DNA of 61,203 nucleotides from Clostridiales bacterium GWF2_38_85 (GCA_001797275.1 MGOY01000008.1:78083-139285); one strand, 5' to 3'. Positions 16,018 through 26,491 are shown, numbered from the stretch's first letter. The notes: a model not told the origin generated them from the sequence alone. Made by a program: numbers and translations.

Positions 16018-17013
16018 TCAAGCTGTTACCGCTTTTCTTGCTTCCTTTTCTGCAGCAATCTCGGCTTTCATCTGCACGATCAGCTCAGCAAACTTTTTCT
16101 CACATTCCTCTTAGTTGTGAGCGTATACATTCTTTGAGATGCGCTTGCTGTCAGCGTTGCGTGGAGTAAACGACCTTCGTACAGGTGATCATTGATCATC
16201 GAGATGCAACCGGTGCCAGGCTTGCGTATCTTGCCCGTGTGTGGCTTGAAATCGCCTAAACGGAGTTTTTCTTTTGTCGAGGGGTGTTATCCTGCTCCGG
16301 TGAGGATGCCTCGTTCTTGCCGATGTGACGGTCAATCTTTGTCGCCGCCTGCTGTTGCATGGTGTCGGTGATGTGGCTGTAAATATCAAGCGTAGTTGCT
16401 ACCGACACATGACCGATGATGGACGAGAGTGTCTTGACATCCATGCCGTGTTCCAGTGCCATAGTTGCGAAGGTGTGGCAAAGGTCATGAAAACGCACTT
16501 TCTTGCAGCCTGCTCGCTCAAGAATCAGCTGCAACCGTTTTCTGACGGTTCCGGGATAACGCGGAGAATCCTCCTTGACAGGCGACGGAAACATCCATCG
16601 AGGGCCCACCGTCGTTCTGTATTCCTTAAGCACCTCGACAAGTGACAGTGGCAGTACCACGTACGCACCGAAGATTTGGTTTTGGGTGTGGATATAAGTA
16701 GCTCACCTTTTACTGTATACACCTGCCTGCTTATGTGCAATTCTCCGGTTTTGAAGTCCAGGTCACCCCAATGTAAAGCCAATATCTCGCCGCGGCGCAT
16801 CCCAGTTCCAAGCTCCAGCAGGAACAATTCGTAATAGCCTTCCTCTTTGGCTTGTATCAGAAACCGCTGCATTTCATCAGAATTAAGTACCTCCATTTCC
16901 TTTGCCTTTTTTGGTGGCAGCTTACAGCCAAGCGAAGGGTTGACACGGATCAGTCCTTCTGTAGCCGCCTTTTCAAGCACCGTACGACAGGAATCATGAC
17001 ATGCGCGCACCAT
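16018..17013 (-). pseudogene. Tyrosine-family integrase remnant, with its downstream partner segment
   Basis: The minus strand reads a tyrosine recombinase lacking its N-terminal arm-binding part: RMVRACHDSCRTVLEKAA, LLELGTGMRRGEILALHW (first catalytic Arg), a frameshift near 16640, then FHDLCHTFATMALEHGMD, SSIIGHVSVATTLDIYSH (His and Tyr). The second catalytic arginine of the HxxR motif has become Cys (HDLC). After its stop at 16256 a further degraded segment reads RLGDFKPHTGKIRKPGTGC, MINDHLYEGR, a frameshift, then KNVYAHN, TAA, EECEKKFAELIVQMKAEI. That is a sequence often found with integrative-element integrases. The remnant reads toward tRNA-Pro, the expected insertion site of the lost element. 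Confidence 0.82.
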
Positions 17014-17024
17014 ACGGTCGGAAA

Positions 17025-17632
17025 GACCTTTAAGAGATCATATCCGCCCGAACTTATCGCTCTTGCAGCAAGTATGCCCCTTGGACCTGTTAACTGTAAT
17101 AAATATACAAAACCAAATACAAACGCTCCAGAAATTGCACCAGCTGCTCCTTTCCAAAAATCTTGACCGGACATTTGTGCTGAAATTCCACCGTTTAGAG
17201 CCGCAAATATAATAGTAAATGCAAGTGCAATAATTAAAGCAGTTGTTATTACAAATTCTCTATATGGATCAACAAATATAACCGGATTATTATTACAATA
17301 TGCGAATAGGTTGCATCCTAAAATCCCGCTGTTCAACTGCCCGTCCGCGTTGATGAACCTGTATGTTGTGGGGTCATAATAGCGTGACTGCAGGTAGTAA
17401 AAAACCAGTTTCGGTGTCATAGTAATAGCTGCGGTAACGGAAGGGGTTTGACATAGCTATATTGTAATCTGTTCCGTTGAAAAGAACGTTGCCTTAACCA
17501 AGTTGCCCCGCGTATCGTAATAATATTCGGCAATCAATGTGCCTGTCAGTGTATATGTACTTGACATCGTCCTGTATGTTCTTGCCAAAGTAGTAATCAT
17601 ATGTTGTAGGTGAAGTCTGTTGTTGAAATGGA
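17025..17632 (-). pseudogene. RHS-repeat protein C-terminal remnant
   Basis: Minus-strand segments read LIAEYYYDTRGNLVKA, NPFRYRSYYYDTETGF, YYLQSRYYDPTTYRFINADGQL and NLFAYCNNNPVIFVDP, the RHS-associated core. A hydrophobic toxin-region start (ALIIALAFTIIFAALNGG, GAAGAISGAFVFGF) follows. Frameshifts separate the segments (one at the T6 run near 17395), and the gene is cut off at about 17025 where integrase sequence begins. RHS proteins carry polymorphic C-terminal toxins; the toxin domain here is lost. The remaining 17633-17818 is AT-rich and empty. Confidence 0.8.
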
Positions 17633-17818
17633 TTCATCTATACACTATTTCCCGATTATGTCAATAAATTATTCTATCAAAAATATCGGTTACTAAATTA
17701 GTGCTTATTAATTTCTATTCTAATGTTTCAAAATAAATACATCTCAGTAGAATTCATAAATTAAATCCAAAAAACTAAATAATTTTTACAAGATACATAA
17801 AACTGTGACAGCAAATTA

Positions 17819-17847
17819 TTTACATTCTACAATTCATATGATATAAT
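17819..17847 (+). promoter_or_regulatory. Promoter of the WYL-cas operon
   Basis: TTTACA (17819-17824), 17-bp spacer, TATAAT (17842-17847), 48 nt before the WYL gene start. Confidence 0.8.
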
Positions 17848-17895
17848 TTCTTTAGTATAATGATGCATAATTATGTAGTCAGATGGAGGTGTAAT

Positions 17896-18888
17896 ATGCC
17901 AAAAGCAAATTATCAAAAAATCAAGCTACTAAAGTTGATGGAGCTTTTCCGTCATGAAACAGATGAGGAGCATCCACTGAAAACAAGCGAAGTTTGCGTG
18001 TGCTTAAATAAGCAGAATATATCCTGTGATCGAAGAACTCTTGGTAAGGATATCGCCTTTCTTAACGAACAAGGCTTTGAAGTAATGTCAGTCATGAGAG
18101 GACATGAAAAAGCATATTATATTGAAGACCGCAGCTTCAGTGTGCCTGAGCTGAAGATACTTATTGATGCAGTACAGGCAGCAAGCTTTATCACAAAGAA
18201 GAAAACTGTAGAGCTGATTGATAAAATAGCAAATTTAGGCGGTAGTTATCGGGCTGAAATACTCAAGGGTAACATGGTGTGCTTCAATACACGCAAACAC
18301 AGCAATGAGTCAATATACTATAATGTCGGCTTTCTTGAGGTAGCTATTCAGGAAAAGAAGACAGCGTCATTTTATTACTACGATCTCAACGAGCAGGGTG
18401 AAAAGGTTTATCGGAAGAAAAAGGAGCGGTACATTGTTGAACCGATGGCGCTTGTGTTCAATGAGGACAATTATTATCTGATGTGCTACAGCTCAAAATA
18501 TAATGGTGTTTGTAATTATCGTGTTGACCGGATGGAATCGGTCAGCATAGAGGATATGTCAATAAGCAGCGACGCTATAATGCAAGAAGCAGGCATTGCA
18601 AATTACACCGAACAGGTCTTTAAAATGTACGGTGGGCATCGTGTGGATGTAACGCTGCAATTCGACTATTCGCTCATTGGTGTTGTCTATGACAAGTTCG
18701 GTGAAAACACAAAGATGGTAAAGATCAACGAAAATACCTGTGTTGCAACAGTCGGGGTGCAAATAAGCCCGACCTTCTGGGGTTGGTTGTTCCAGTTTGC
18801 CGGCAAGATGAAAATTCTGTCGCCCGAATCAATTGTTATGCAGTATAAAAGTCAGGTTAATATAATGATAAATGAGGTGTCGGAATGA
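17896..18888 (+). CDS. WYL-domain transcriptional regulator leading the cas operon
   Basis: 330 residues. An N-terminal winged-HTH (IKLLKLMELFRHETDEEHPLKTSEVC, CDRRTLGKDIAFLNEQGF) is followed by a WYL domain (KKTASFYYYDLNEQGEKV, RYIVEPMALVFNEDNYYLMCYS, NYRVDRMESVSI) and a C-terminal WCX-like region. WYL domains are ligand/nucleic-acid-sensing modules common beside CRISPR-Cas genes. The ATG at 17896 has GGAGGTG 5 nt upstream. Its stop overlaps the cas3 start by 4 bp (ATGA), so it is cotranscribed and coupled. It probably controls this operon; direction of control is not evident. Confidence 0.88.
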   Translation: MPKANYQKIKLLKLMELFRHETDEEHPLKTSEVCVCLNKQNISCDRRTLGKDIAFLNEQGFEVMSVMRGHEKAYYIEDRSFSVPELKILIDAVQAASFITKKKTVELIDKIANLGGSYRAEILKGNMVCFNTRKHSNESIYYNVGFLEVAIQEKKTASFYYYDLNEQGEKVYRKKKERYIVEPMALVFNEDNYYLMCYSSKYNGVCNYRVDRMESVSIEDMSISSDAIMQEAGIANYTEQVFKMYGGHRVDVTLQFDYSLIGVVYDKFGENTKMVKINENTCVATVGVQISPTFWGWLFQFAGKMKILSPESIVMQYKSQVNIMINEVSE

Positions 18889-21260
18889 ATAAATCAGAAA
18901 GTAAAGAAACCTATCTTGCGCATATATCAGAAGATGGCAGAAAACAATCAATAGAGGAGCATTGTATTGAAACAGAAGCTGTATGTAGACAATTCGGTTC
19001 TAAAATAGGTTTAGAGAAAACTTCTGCACTTTGTGGTTTGTTACATGATATGGGTAAAGCAACTGAAATATTTCAAGAATACTTATTGAAGCTCAACGAT
19101 TTAAAAAGAGGGGATGTAAATCACTCTTCAACTGGTGGAAAATTTGTCGAAACACTTAAAACAGAAGGAGAACCTTTTTCTGAAATCACTTCCCTGTTAA
19201 TATGTGAAGCAATAATATCACATCATAACAACGGGCTTCTTGACATATATACACCTGATGGTATAAATGTACTGAATCGACGCATCAATCCTAAAAAAGA
19301 AATATTTTACGATGAAGCACTGCAAAATTTTCCGATTAAATTTGATAACATATCAAAAGAATTTAATTGTGCGGTGACAGAAATAAAAGATATTTACGAA
19401 AGACTTATACTGTCTTTTGGTAATGATAAAGCAGAATTAACTTTTTTATTAGGTTTAATTGTTAGGTATTTATATAGTTGTTTGATTGATGCTGACAGAT
19501 ATGGTACATATTTATTTGAGATAAATTCGGACGATAATGACAAGAATATTGAAGGTTTTTGGGACATTCTATCAAAATCGCTTGAAAGTTATATCATAAA
19601 ACTTGATCATTCAAGTGCTATCAATAAAGAACGCCAAAAAATATCTGATTCATGCTTGTTGTTTTCATCAAACAATAATGGAATTTTTCAACTTCATGTA
19701 CCTACCGGTGGCGGTAAAACAATCAGTAGTATGAGATATGCAATAAACTGTGCAAAAAAATTCAATAAGGACAGGATATTTTATATTGCACCTTATAAAA
19801 CAATTCTTGAGCAAAATGCAGATAAAATTCGTGAAATTTTTGGTGATGACTGTAATGATATTCTTGAACATCATAGTGACTTTATCAGCAGCGATGAAAA
19901 ATACAAATTACTAACCGAGCGTTGGCAATCAAAGATAATTTTAACCACGATGGTACAGTTTCTTGATACTTTGTTTGCCGGGAAATCATCTTCTGCAAGA
20001 AGATTTCATTCATTAGCGAATTCTGTGATTATAATTGATGAGGTTCAATCTTTACCGTTGAAATGTATTTATATGTTCAATACAACAATGAATTTTCTTT
20101 CTGAATATTGCAATTGTTCGATTGTTTTATGTACTGCAACACAACCACAGCTGCACAAGACCAAAAATCATAAAATAAAGCTTTCACAGCCTTCCTGTAT
20201 GATTGAAGATTTAACTAATGTGTTTAAATCATTCAAGAGAACAATGATACACGATATAACTAACAGTAGCTTTTCATCAGAAACATTGTCTGACTTTGTC
20301 ATAGAAAAGCATATAGAAAATAAAAGAACACTTGTTATAATGAACACAAAAGCCACAGCATTAAACTTATATCAAAAGCTAAAAGAAAAAGATCCGGATA
20401 CACTCATTTGCTACCTAAGTACAGGATTATGTCCGGCACATAGAAAAAAGATAATTGACATAATTTCAAAAGCAGATGATGTTATCTGTATAAGCACTCA
20501 AATGATCGAGGCGGGTGTAGATATTTCTTTCTCATGTGTTATTAGATCATTAGCCGGTCTTGATAGTATCGCACAAGCAGCCGGGAGATGTAATAGAAAC
20601 AAAGAGAAAGATACTGGGGATGTATATGTAGTAAGAAGCTCTGAAGAAAATCTTGAAAGACTACCAGATATAAAAGAGGGACAAAAAGCGACAATCTATG
20701 TTCTTGAAGCTTTTAAATTAAATCCTTTACGGTTTAATAATGATTTATTGTCAGTTCAAGCGATGGAAAGCTTCTACTATTATTATTATACTGCAAGAGA
20801 ACAGAAAAATGAGATGTCTTATTTGCTATTCAAAAATAGAACCGGATTTTATAAAGACACTAATCTCTATGATTTACTCTCTTTTAATAGCATAGGCAGA
20901 AATCAAGCAAAACAAAATAACGAAAAGCTTTATTTTATAAATCAAGCATTCGAATCTGCTGGAAGAAATTTTAATTCTATTGACAACGAAGGTATTGGTG
21001 TAATAGTCCCATATGAAAACTGTCTGTCTTTATTACATGAAGCAGAAAAAAATAAAAATATAAAAGACAAGGTAATGCTTATGCGAAAACTCCAAAGCTT
21101 TAGTATAAATTTGTTTCCATATGAAAAGAAGCTATTAGATGATGAAAATGCATTAACTCTAATTGAAGAGCTTGGTGTTTTTATAGTTGATAAAAACTAT
21201 TATGATAATGAATATGGAATAAAATTTAAGAAAACTATTATGGAAGTTTTAATTCAATAG
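18885..21260 (+). CDS. cas3: CRISPR-associated nuclease/helicase Cas3 (type I-C)
   Basis: 791 residues. The N-terminal HD nuclease domain has CGLLHDMGKATEIFQEY (His54-Asp55) and a later SHHNNG. The SF2 helicase core has VPTGGGKT (about residue 274), IIDEVQSLPLK (DExH variant, about 385), VLCTATQP and AQAAGRCNRN (motif VI, about 567). Cas3 is recruited by target-bound Cascade and unwinds and degrades the non-target strand. All key motifs are intact, so interference is likely functional. Confidence 0.96.
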   Translation: MNKSESKETYLAHISEDGRKQSIEEHCIETEAVCRQFGSKIGLEKTSALCGLLHDMGKATEIFQEYLLKLNDLKRGDVNHSSTGGKFVETLKTEGEPFSEITSLLICEAIISHHNNGLLDIYTPDGINVLNRRINPKKEIFYDEALQNFPIKFDNISKEFNCAVTEIKDIYERLILSFGNDKAELTFLLGLIVRYLYSCLIDADRYGTYLFEINSDDNDKNIEGFWDILSKSLESYIIKLDHSSAINKERQKISDSCLLFSSNNNGIFQLHVPTGGGKTISSMRYAINCAKKFNKDRIFYIAPYKTILEQNADKIREIFGDDCNDILEHHSDFISSDEKYKLLTERWQSKIILTTMVQFLDTLFAGKSSSARRFHSLANSVIIIDEVQSLPLKCIYMFNTTMNFLSEYCNCSIVLCTATQPQLHKTKNHKIKLSQPSCMIEDLTNVFKSFKRTMIHDITNSSFSSETLSDFVIEKHIENKRTLVIMNTKATALNLYQKLKEKDPDTLICYLSTGLCPAHRKKIIDIISKADDVICISTQMIEAGVDISFSCVIRSLAGLDSIAQAAGRCNRNKEKDTGDVYVVRSSEENLERLPDIKEGQKATIYVLEAFKLNPLRFNNDLLSVQAMESFYYYYYTAREQKNEMSYLLFKNRTGFYKDTNLYDLLSFNSIGRNQAKQNNEKLYFINQAFESAGRNFNSIDNEGIGVIVPYENCLSLLHEAEKNKNIKDKVMLMRKLQSFSINLFPYEKKLLDDENALTLIEELGVFIVDKNYYDNEYGIKFKKTIMEVLIQ

Positions 21261-21275
21261 AAAGGTGGGTGTCCG

Positions 21276-21995
21276 ATGCAAAAAGAAAACAAGCTTAATT
21301 TAAAGGTATTCGGAAGGCTGGCTCTTTTCAGCGATCCGGTTACCAGAGTAGGAGGTGAGAAGTGTTCATATCAAATACCTACTTATCAGGCATTGAAGGG
21401 AATATTTGAGAGCTGCTATTGGAAGCCGAGTTTTATATGGGTTATCGACAGAGTAAGAGTGATGAAACAAATTAAGACGCAATCAAAAGGAATACGGCCT
21501 ATCAAGTATGGTGGCGGTAATGATTTGTCAATCTATACTTATTTATCCGATGTCGAATATCAAGTTGAAGCCCATATTGAATGGAATGAAAATAGACCGG
21601 ATCTCGAAAATGATTGGAATGAAAACAAACATTATTTTATTGCTAAAAGAATGATTGAAAAAGGTGGCAGACGCGATATTTTCTTGGGAACGAGAGAATG
21701 CCAGGCTTATGTTGAATATTGTTCATTTGGTGAAGGCGATGGTTTCTATGATAATCTATCTGAAATGTCGTTTGGATTAATGTATCATGGAATGACATAT
21801 CCAGATGAAAATCAGGAAAATGAATTAAGGGTTCGTTTTTGGCTTCCAAAAATGAAGAACGGAATTATTGAATTCTGTAAACCTACTGAATGTAATTTCA
21901 GCAGGATAATTAAGAAGAATGCTCCAAAGGGTTTCTCATATGGGACAAACTTCGAAGATTGTAATGTTTTGGCAAGAGAGGAGGGATATGAATGA
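21276..21995 (+). CDS. cas5c: Cas5 of type I-C (Cas5c/d), pre-crRNA processing
   Basis: 239 residues, beginning LNLKVFGRLALFSDPVTRVGGEKCSYQIPTYQALKGIFESCYWKP, the standard Cas5d start. In type I-C this protein replaces Cas6: it cleaves the repeat RNA and stays bound at the crRNA 5' handle. GTRECQAYVEYC and YHGMTYPDE are further family blocks. It has AAAGGTGGGTG upstream and overlaps cas8c by 4 bp. Confidence 0.94.
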   Translation: MQKENKLNLKVFGRLALFSDPVTRVGGEKCSYQIPTYQALKGIFESCYWKPSFIWVIDRVRVMKQIKTQSKGIRPIKYGGGNDLSIYTYLSDVEYQVEAHIEWNENRPDLENDWNENKHYFIAKRMIEKGGRRDIFLGTRECQAYVEYCSFGEGDGFYDNLSEMSFGLMYHGMTYPDENQENELRVRFWLPKMKNGIIEFCKPTECNFSRIIKKNAPKGFSYGTNFEDCNVLAREEGYE

Positions 21996-23935
21996 GTTGG
22001 GTACAAAAACTGTCCCAGACTTATGACAACTGTCAATCAGAGGTTGGTGTGTTTTATGGAAACAAAACTCCTTTGTTGCCAATATATCATTCTACTCAAC
22101 AAGCACATATTGAAGTTGTGATTGATACCGATAGTAATTACAGACGTGCATCGGTAATCAATGATAAAAATGAAGCAACCACTATAATACCTTGTACAGA
22201 GAGTTCCGCATGGGTAGCAAATGGACGAGATCCACATCTCCTCTTTGATAAATTGAAATATATAGCTGGAGATTATGAGCAATATACTATTGAAAAGAGC
22301 GAATTTGATAAATATATTAAGAATCTTGAGGATTGGAGTAATTCAGAATTTGGTCATCCGATAGTTAAGATAATATTAAAGTATTTACAGAGAAAAAGTT
22401 TGATAGCTAATTTAATCCATGATGGTTTATTGTTTGTGGACGAAAACAATTTGCTTATAAATGAATGGAAAAGCAAAGATATTGAAACTCCATTGATATT
22501 TAAAGTTACGCCAAAGCAAACAGATGCATTTGTTAGATTTTCAATAATATCATCTGAAGGTGCAGATAGTTTAAATATTCCATGGAGAGACCACAGTATA
22601 TGGGAAAGCCATATAAAATATCAGGATAGCATAAAAGGTAATAATGATTATTGTTATATTACTGGTGATTATGTTCCGGTTTCTCGATTAAGTCCTAAAA
22701 AAATCAGGAATACCGGTGATGGTGCTAAGCTAATTTCGGGAAATGATTCATCTAATTTCACGTTTAGAGGAAGATTTTCAACACCAAATGAAGCTTTTAA
22801 TATTGGAAGAGAGACAACCGAAAAAGCACATGATGCTTTAAGATGGCTAATAGCAAAACAAGGCACACACAATGATTCTCAGGCTATTGTTGCATGGGGG
22901 ACGAATAACGAAAAGCTGCCTTCTATATGTGCAGATTCATTAACTGTTGCAAGCTCACTTGAACCTGATCAAGACATAGCTTTCACAAATGAATTCTTTG
23001 CAGAACAGTTCAATAGAGCTATAAATGGTTATAAATCCAATCTTAAGGATTATAACCAAGCAATCATTATGGGTGTCGATTCAGCAACAACGGGTCGATT
23101 ATCAATCTTTTATTATCGTGAAATGTTTGCATTAGATTTAATTTCACGGATTGAAAAATGGCATAAGAAGTGTACATGGAAATTAGAATATCGAAAAGTG
23201 AAAAACGGAGTTGATGATAAAGGCAAAGATAAATATGATAGAGTCACTTTCATAGGAGCTCCTTCACCAAAAGATATTGCCGAAGCAGCATTTGGTATAA
23301 ATGCAAAAGATAGCTTGAAAAAAAGCATTATCGAAAGGCTTTTACCTTGCATTGTTGACGGTGTTCATATACCTGTTGACATAATGAAGAACGCAGCACG
23401 AAGAGCAAGCAATCCATTAAGTATGGATGATTGGGAATATAACAAAACGCTGAGTATTGCATGCGCTTTAGTGAGAAAATACTATAACGATAAAATTAAC
23501 AAGGAGGAATGGAAATTGGCACTTGACTTTGAAAACAATGACCGAAATTATCTTTTCGGAAGGATTTTGGCATATATGCGTGATATTGAAGAGTCAGCAT
23601 TATATCAAGCTAATGAATCCAGATACACCAATGCTGAAAAGCTCCAAAATGCGTTTAGTCAATATCCGGCTAAGTATTGCAATATTTTATACAAACAACT
23701 TCGACCTTATTTGAACAGGTTAGGTAGGAAAGCAGATTTTCGCGAAAGTGAAATGATGTCGTTGATATCAAAATTAGAAAATAATGGTTTCAATAATACC
23801 TCACTCAATGAAACATTCTTATTGGGTTATTCATCTCAAATGAATTATTTCAGAGAGCAAAGAATGAATAATAAAAAAGAGAGTATAGTTAACAAAACAA
23901 ATATAAATGATGAAGGAGATAATGATAATGAGTAG
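21992..23935 (+). CDS. cas8c: Cas8c (Csd1), large subunit of type I-C Cascade
   Basis: 647 residues. Blocks match Csd1: MSWVQKLSQTYDNC, YCYITGDYVPVSRLSPKKIRNTGDGAKLISGNDSSNFTFRGRF, TEKAHDALRWLIAKQG and RRASNPLSMDDWEYNKTLSIACALVRKY. This subunit recognises the PAM and starts R-loop formation. An internal start within Csd1 is known to give the Cas11 small subunit; a GGAGG at about 23503 precedes in-frame codons but I cannot fix the site. Length and order are normal for type I-C. Confidence 0.94.
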   Translation: MSWVQKLSQTYDNCQSEVGVFYGNKTPLLPIYHSTQQAHIEVVIDTDSNYRRASVINDKNEATTIIPCTESSAWVANGRDPHLLFDKLKYIAGDYEQYTIEKSEFDKYIKNLEDWSNSEFGHPIVKIILKYLQRKSLIANLIHDGLLFVDENNLLINEWKSKDIETPLIFKVTPKQTDAFVRFSIISSEGADSLNIPWRDHSIWESHIKYQDSIKGNNDYCYITGDYVPVSRLSPKKIRNTGDGAKLISGNDSSNFTFRGRFSTPNEAFNIGRETTEKAHDALRWLIAKQGTHNDSQAIVAWGTNNEKLPSICADSLTVASSLEPDQDIAFTNEFFAEQFNRAINGYKSNLKDYNQAIIMGVDSATTGRLSIFYYREMFALDLISRIEKWHKKCTWKLEYRKVKNGVDDKGKDKYDRVTFIGAPSPKDIAEAAFGINAKDSLKKSIIERLLPCIVDGVHIPVDIMKNAARRASNPLSMDDWEYNKTLSIACALVRKYYNDKINKEEWKLALDFENNDRNYLFGRILAYMRDIEESALYQANESRYTNAEKLQNAFSQYPAKYCNILYKQLRPYLNRLGRKADFRESEMMSLISKLENNGFNNTSLNETFLLGYSSQMNYFREQRMNNKKESIVNKTNINDEGDNDNE

Positions 23936-24788
23936 TTTACAAAACAAAATTGATTTCGCTGTAATTTTTTCCGTGAAGAATGCCAACCCAAACGGTAATC
24001 CGTTAAACGGTAATCGTCCAAGAGAAGATTATGATGGATATGGTGAGATGTCGGATGTCTGTATTAAAAGGAAAATCCGTAATAGATTTATTGACCTAAG
24101 CAAAGAAGACGAATCTTTAAAGGTTTTCGTGCAATCTGATGATAGAAATATTGATGGATTTAAAAGTTTACGCGACAGAGCAGATGCATGTGAAGCATTG
24201 AAAAAAGCTGAAAAGAACAAAGATAACACAGCTTTTGCGAAAGCTGCATGTGAGCAATGGATGGATGTCAGAAGTTTTGGACAAGTATTCGCATTTAAAG
24301 GTAGTGAAGTATCAGTCGGTGTTAGAGGGCCTGTTTCAATTCATCCGGCTTTTAGCGTATCACCTATTGAAATACAAAGTATACAAATTACAAAGAGTGT
24401 TAACAGTGTTACGGGAGATAAAAAATCCTCTGATACTATGGGAACAAAACATCGAGTTCCTTTCGGGCTTTATGTTTTTTATGGCAGCATTAACTGTCAA
24501 CTTGCGGAATTGACAGGATTCAATGATGAAGATGCTGATAAAATCCTTTGGGCACTGAGATCATTGTTTGAGAATGATACTTCATCAGCTCGTCCTGACG
24601 GTTCTATGGAGGTTTGCAAAGTCTGCTGGTGGAAGCATAATAACAAAAATGGTCAATACTCCTCAGCAAAGGTTCACCGTTCATTGAAGATTGAACCAAA
24701 AGCAGAAAATCCACACAGTATTGATGACTATGAAATTGAATTGGACAAGCTTGAAGAACTAGAACCTCAGGTATACGATGAACTCTGA
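23928..24788 (+). CDS. cas7: Cas7 (Csd2), Cascade backbone subunit
   Basis: 286 residues. KIDFAVIFSVKNANPNGNP and EDYDGYGEMSDVCIKRKIRNR are the Csd2 signature; later VDVRSFGQVF-like DVRSFGQVFAFKG and MGTKHRVPFGLYVFYG. Several copies coat the crRNA spacer. The ATG at 23928 has GAAGGAG 9 nt upstream and overlaps the cas8c end by 8 bp; upstream in-frame starts lack that spacing. Confidence 0.95.
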   Translation: MSSLQNKIDFAVIFSVKNANPNGNPLNGNRPREDYDGYGEMSDVCIKRKIRNRFIDLSKEDESLKVFVQSDDRNIDGFKSLRDRADACEALKKAEKNKDNTAFAKAACEQWMDVRSFGQVFAFKGSEVSVGVRGPVSIHPAFSVSPIEIQSIQITKSVNSVTGDKKSSDTMGTKHRVPFGLYVFYGSINCQLAELTGFNDEDADKILWALRSLFENDTSSARPDGSMEVCKVCWWKHNNKNGQYSSAKVHRSLKIEPKAENPHSIDDYEIELDKLEELEPQVYDEL

Positions 24789-25440
24789 TGATAATTATCA
24801 GCAATTATCAAGCATCCAGCATTTTGCGTTTTGCCGCAGGCAGTGGGCATTGATACATATCGAGCAGCAGTGGGCTGAGAATCTTCGCACTGTCGAGGGT
24901 GAGCTATTGCATGAAAAGGTGCATGATGTTTTCGCAGATGATAAGCGTAGAGGTGTTATCACTGTAAGAGCAATGGCTATTTCGTCAAAAGCGCTCAGAG
25001 TTTCCGGTCAGTGCGATGTTGTCGAATTCATTCCTGACGAAGACGGAATTACTCTCAATGGTCATAAAGGAAAATTTAAGGTTTATCCGGTCGAATACAA
25101 GCATGGTGAGCCGAAGGAAGACCAGGTTGATATACTTCAGCTTGTGGCACAAGCGATCTGCCTTGAAGAAATGCTGTGTTGCAAAATCGATGAAGGTGCG
25201 ATCTTTTACGAAAAAATTCGGCGGAGACAAAGAGTTGAAATCACCGATTTGCTCCGCAAACAGGTCAGCGATATGTTTGCCGAGATGAACGAGCTGATGA
25301 ACAGGCACTACACGCCCCGCGTAAAGCCTTCAAAGTGCTGTAATGCCTGTTCGCTGAAAAATTTGTGTCTACCAAAGCTGCTCAGAAATAAAAGTGTCAG
25401 CGCTTATATTTCGCAATATATAGCAGACGAAGGAGGATGA
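24778..25440 (+). CDS. cas4: Cas4 exonuclease, spacer-acquisition factor
   Basis: 220 residues. IQHFAFCRRQWALIHIEQQW carries the first Fe-S cysteine; CCNACSLKNLCLPK carries the remaining three. The RecB-type nuclease core has EGELLHEKVHD, SGQCDVVEF and VYPVEYKHGEPK. Cas4 trims prespacers and selects PAM-containing ends together with Cas1-Cas2. Overlaps cas7 by 11 bp. Confidence 0.94.
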   Translation: MNSDDNYQQLSSIQHFAFCRRQWALIHIEQQWAENLRTVEGELLHEKVHDVFADDKRRGVITVRAMAISSKALRVSGQCDVVEFIPDEDGITLNGHKGKFKVYPVEYKHGEPKEDQVDILQLVAQAICLEEMLCCKIDEGAIFYEKIRRRQRVEITDLLRKQVSDMFAEMNELMNRHYTPRVKPSKCCNACSLKNLCLPKLLRNKSVSAYISQYIADEGG

Positions 25441-25444
25441 TATA

Positions 25445-26479
25445 TTGAGAAAACTGTTGAACACGCTATATATCACCACTCCCGACAAATACCTCTCTCT
25501 TGAGGGTGAAAACATTGTCATTTTGCAAAACGAACAGGAGCTTGCAAGGTATCCGATGCATGGTCTTGAAGCTGTCATCACTTGCGGTTACACCGGAGCA
25601 AGTCCGGCTCTTATGGGTGCTTGTGCAAAGCGCGGCATATCGATATGCTTCATGACGCAATATGGGAAGTTTCTTGCGAGAGTTACCGGTGAAGTATGCG
25701 GCAATGTTATACTGCGAAAAATGCAGTACAGATATTCTGACGATGAAAACGCAAGCAATCAAATTGCTAAAAATTTTCTTACCGGAAAGCTATACAACTC
25801 AAAGTGGGTGCTTGAGAGGGTGACAAGAGATTATCCATTAAGGCTTGATGTTGAAAAGCTGAAGATCAAGTCAAAACTGATAAGCGATTGTATGGTTCAG
25901 GTGCAGTATGCTGAAAACCTTGAACAGCTGCGTGGAATTGAAGGTGAAGCAGCAAAAACATATTTTTCAGTTTTTGATGATTTGATTCTACAACAAAAAG
26001 ATGATTTTTTCTTTAAGGATAGAAACAGACGACCGCCTCTCGACAACGTTAATGCAATGCTCTCATTTATTTATTCATTGCTCACAAGTGCTTGTGCATC
26101 AGCACTGGAAGCAGTTGGGCTTGATCCTTATGTGGGATTTCTGCATAGGGATCGCCCCGGCAGGGTATCACTTGCGCTTGATCTGATGGAGGAATTAAGG
26201 CCAGCTCTTGCGGATAGATTTGTTCTGTCGATGATAAACAGGAAAGAAATCAATAAAGACGGCTTTTTTACAAAAGAAAACGGTGCTGTAGAGATGACAG
26301 ACAGCACAAGAAAATCAATAATAACAGCATGGCAAAATAAAAAGATGGAGGAAATCAGACACCCTTACCTTGACGAAAAGCTTGAATGGGGAGTTGTTCC
26401 ATATGTCCAGGCACTTCTGCTTGCGCGGTACATCAGGGGCGACATTGATGGATACCCACCATTCCTTTGGAAAGCATAA
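25445..26479 (+). CDS. cas1: CRISPR integrase Cas1 (type I-C)
   Basis: 344 residues from a TTG start with GAAGGAGG upstream. It has the N-terminal beta-rich region (LYITTPDKYLSLEGENIVILQ) and the helical catalytic domain: LRGIEGEAAKTYFSVFDDLI (Glu ligand), VGLDPYVGFLHRDRPGRVSLALDLMEELRP (His and Asp ligands). With Cas2 it inserts new spacers at the leader end. Confidence 0.96.
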   Translation: MRKLLNTLYITTPDKYLSLEGENIVILQNEQELARYPMHGLEAVITCGYTGASPALMGACAKRGISICFMTQYGKFLARVTGEVCGNVILRKMQYRYSDDENASNQIAKNFLTGKLYNSKWVLERVTRDYPLRLDVEKLKIKSKLISDCMVQVQYAENLEQLRGIEGEAAKTYFSVFDDLILQQKDDFFFKDRNRRPPLDNVNAMLSFIYSLLTSACASALEAVGLDPYVGFLHRDRPGRVSLALDLMEELRPALADRFVLSMINRKEINKDGFFTKENGAVEMTDSTRKSIITAWQNKKMEEIRHPYLDEKLEWGVVPYVQALLLARYIRGDIDGYPPFLWKA

Positions 26480-26491
26480 GGAGGATGCTGT

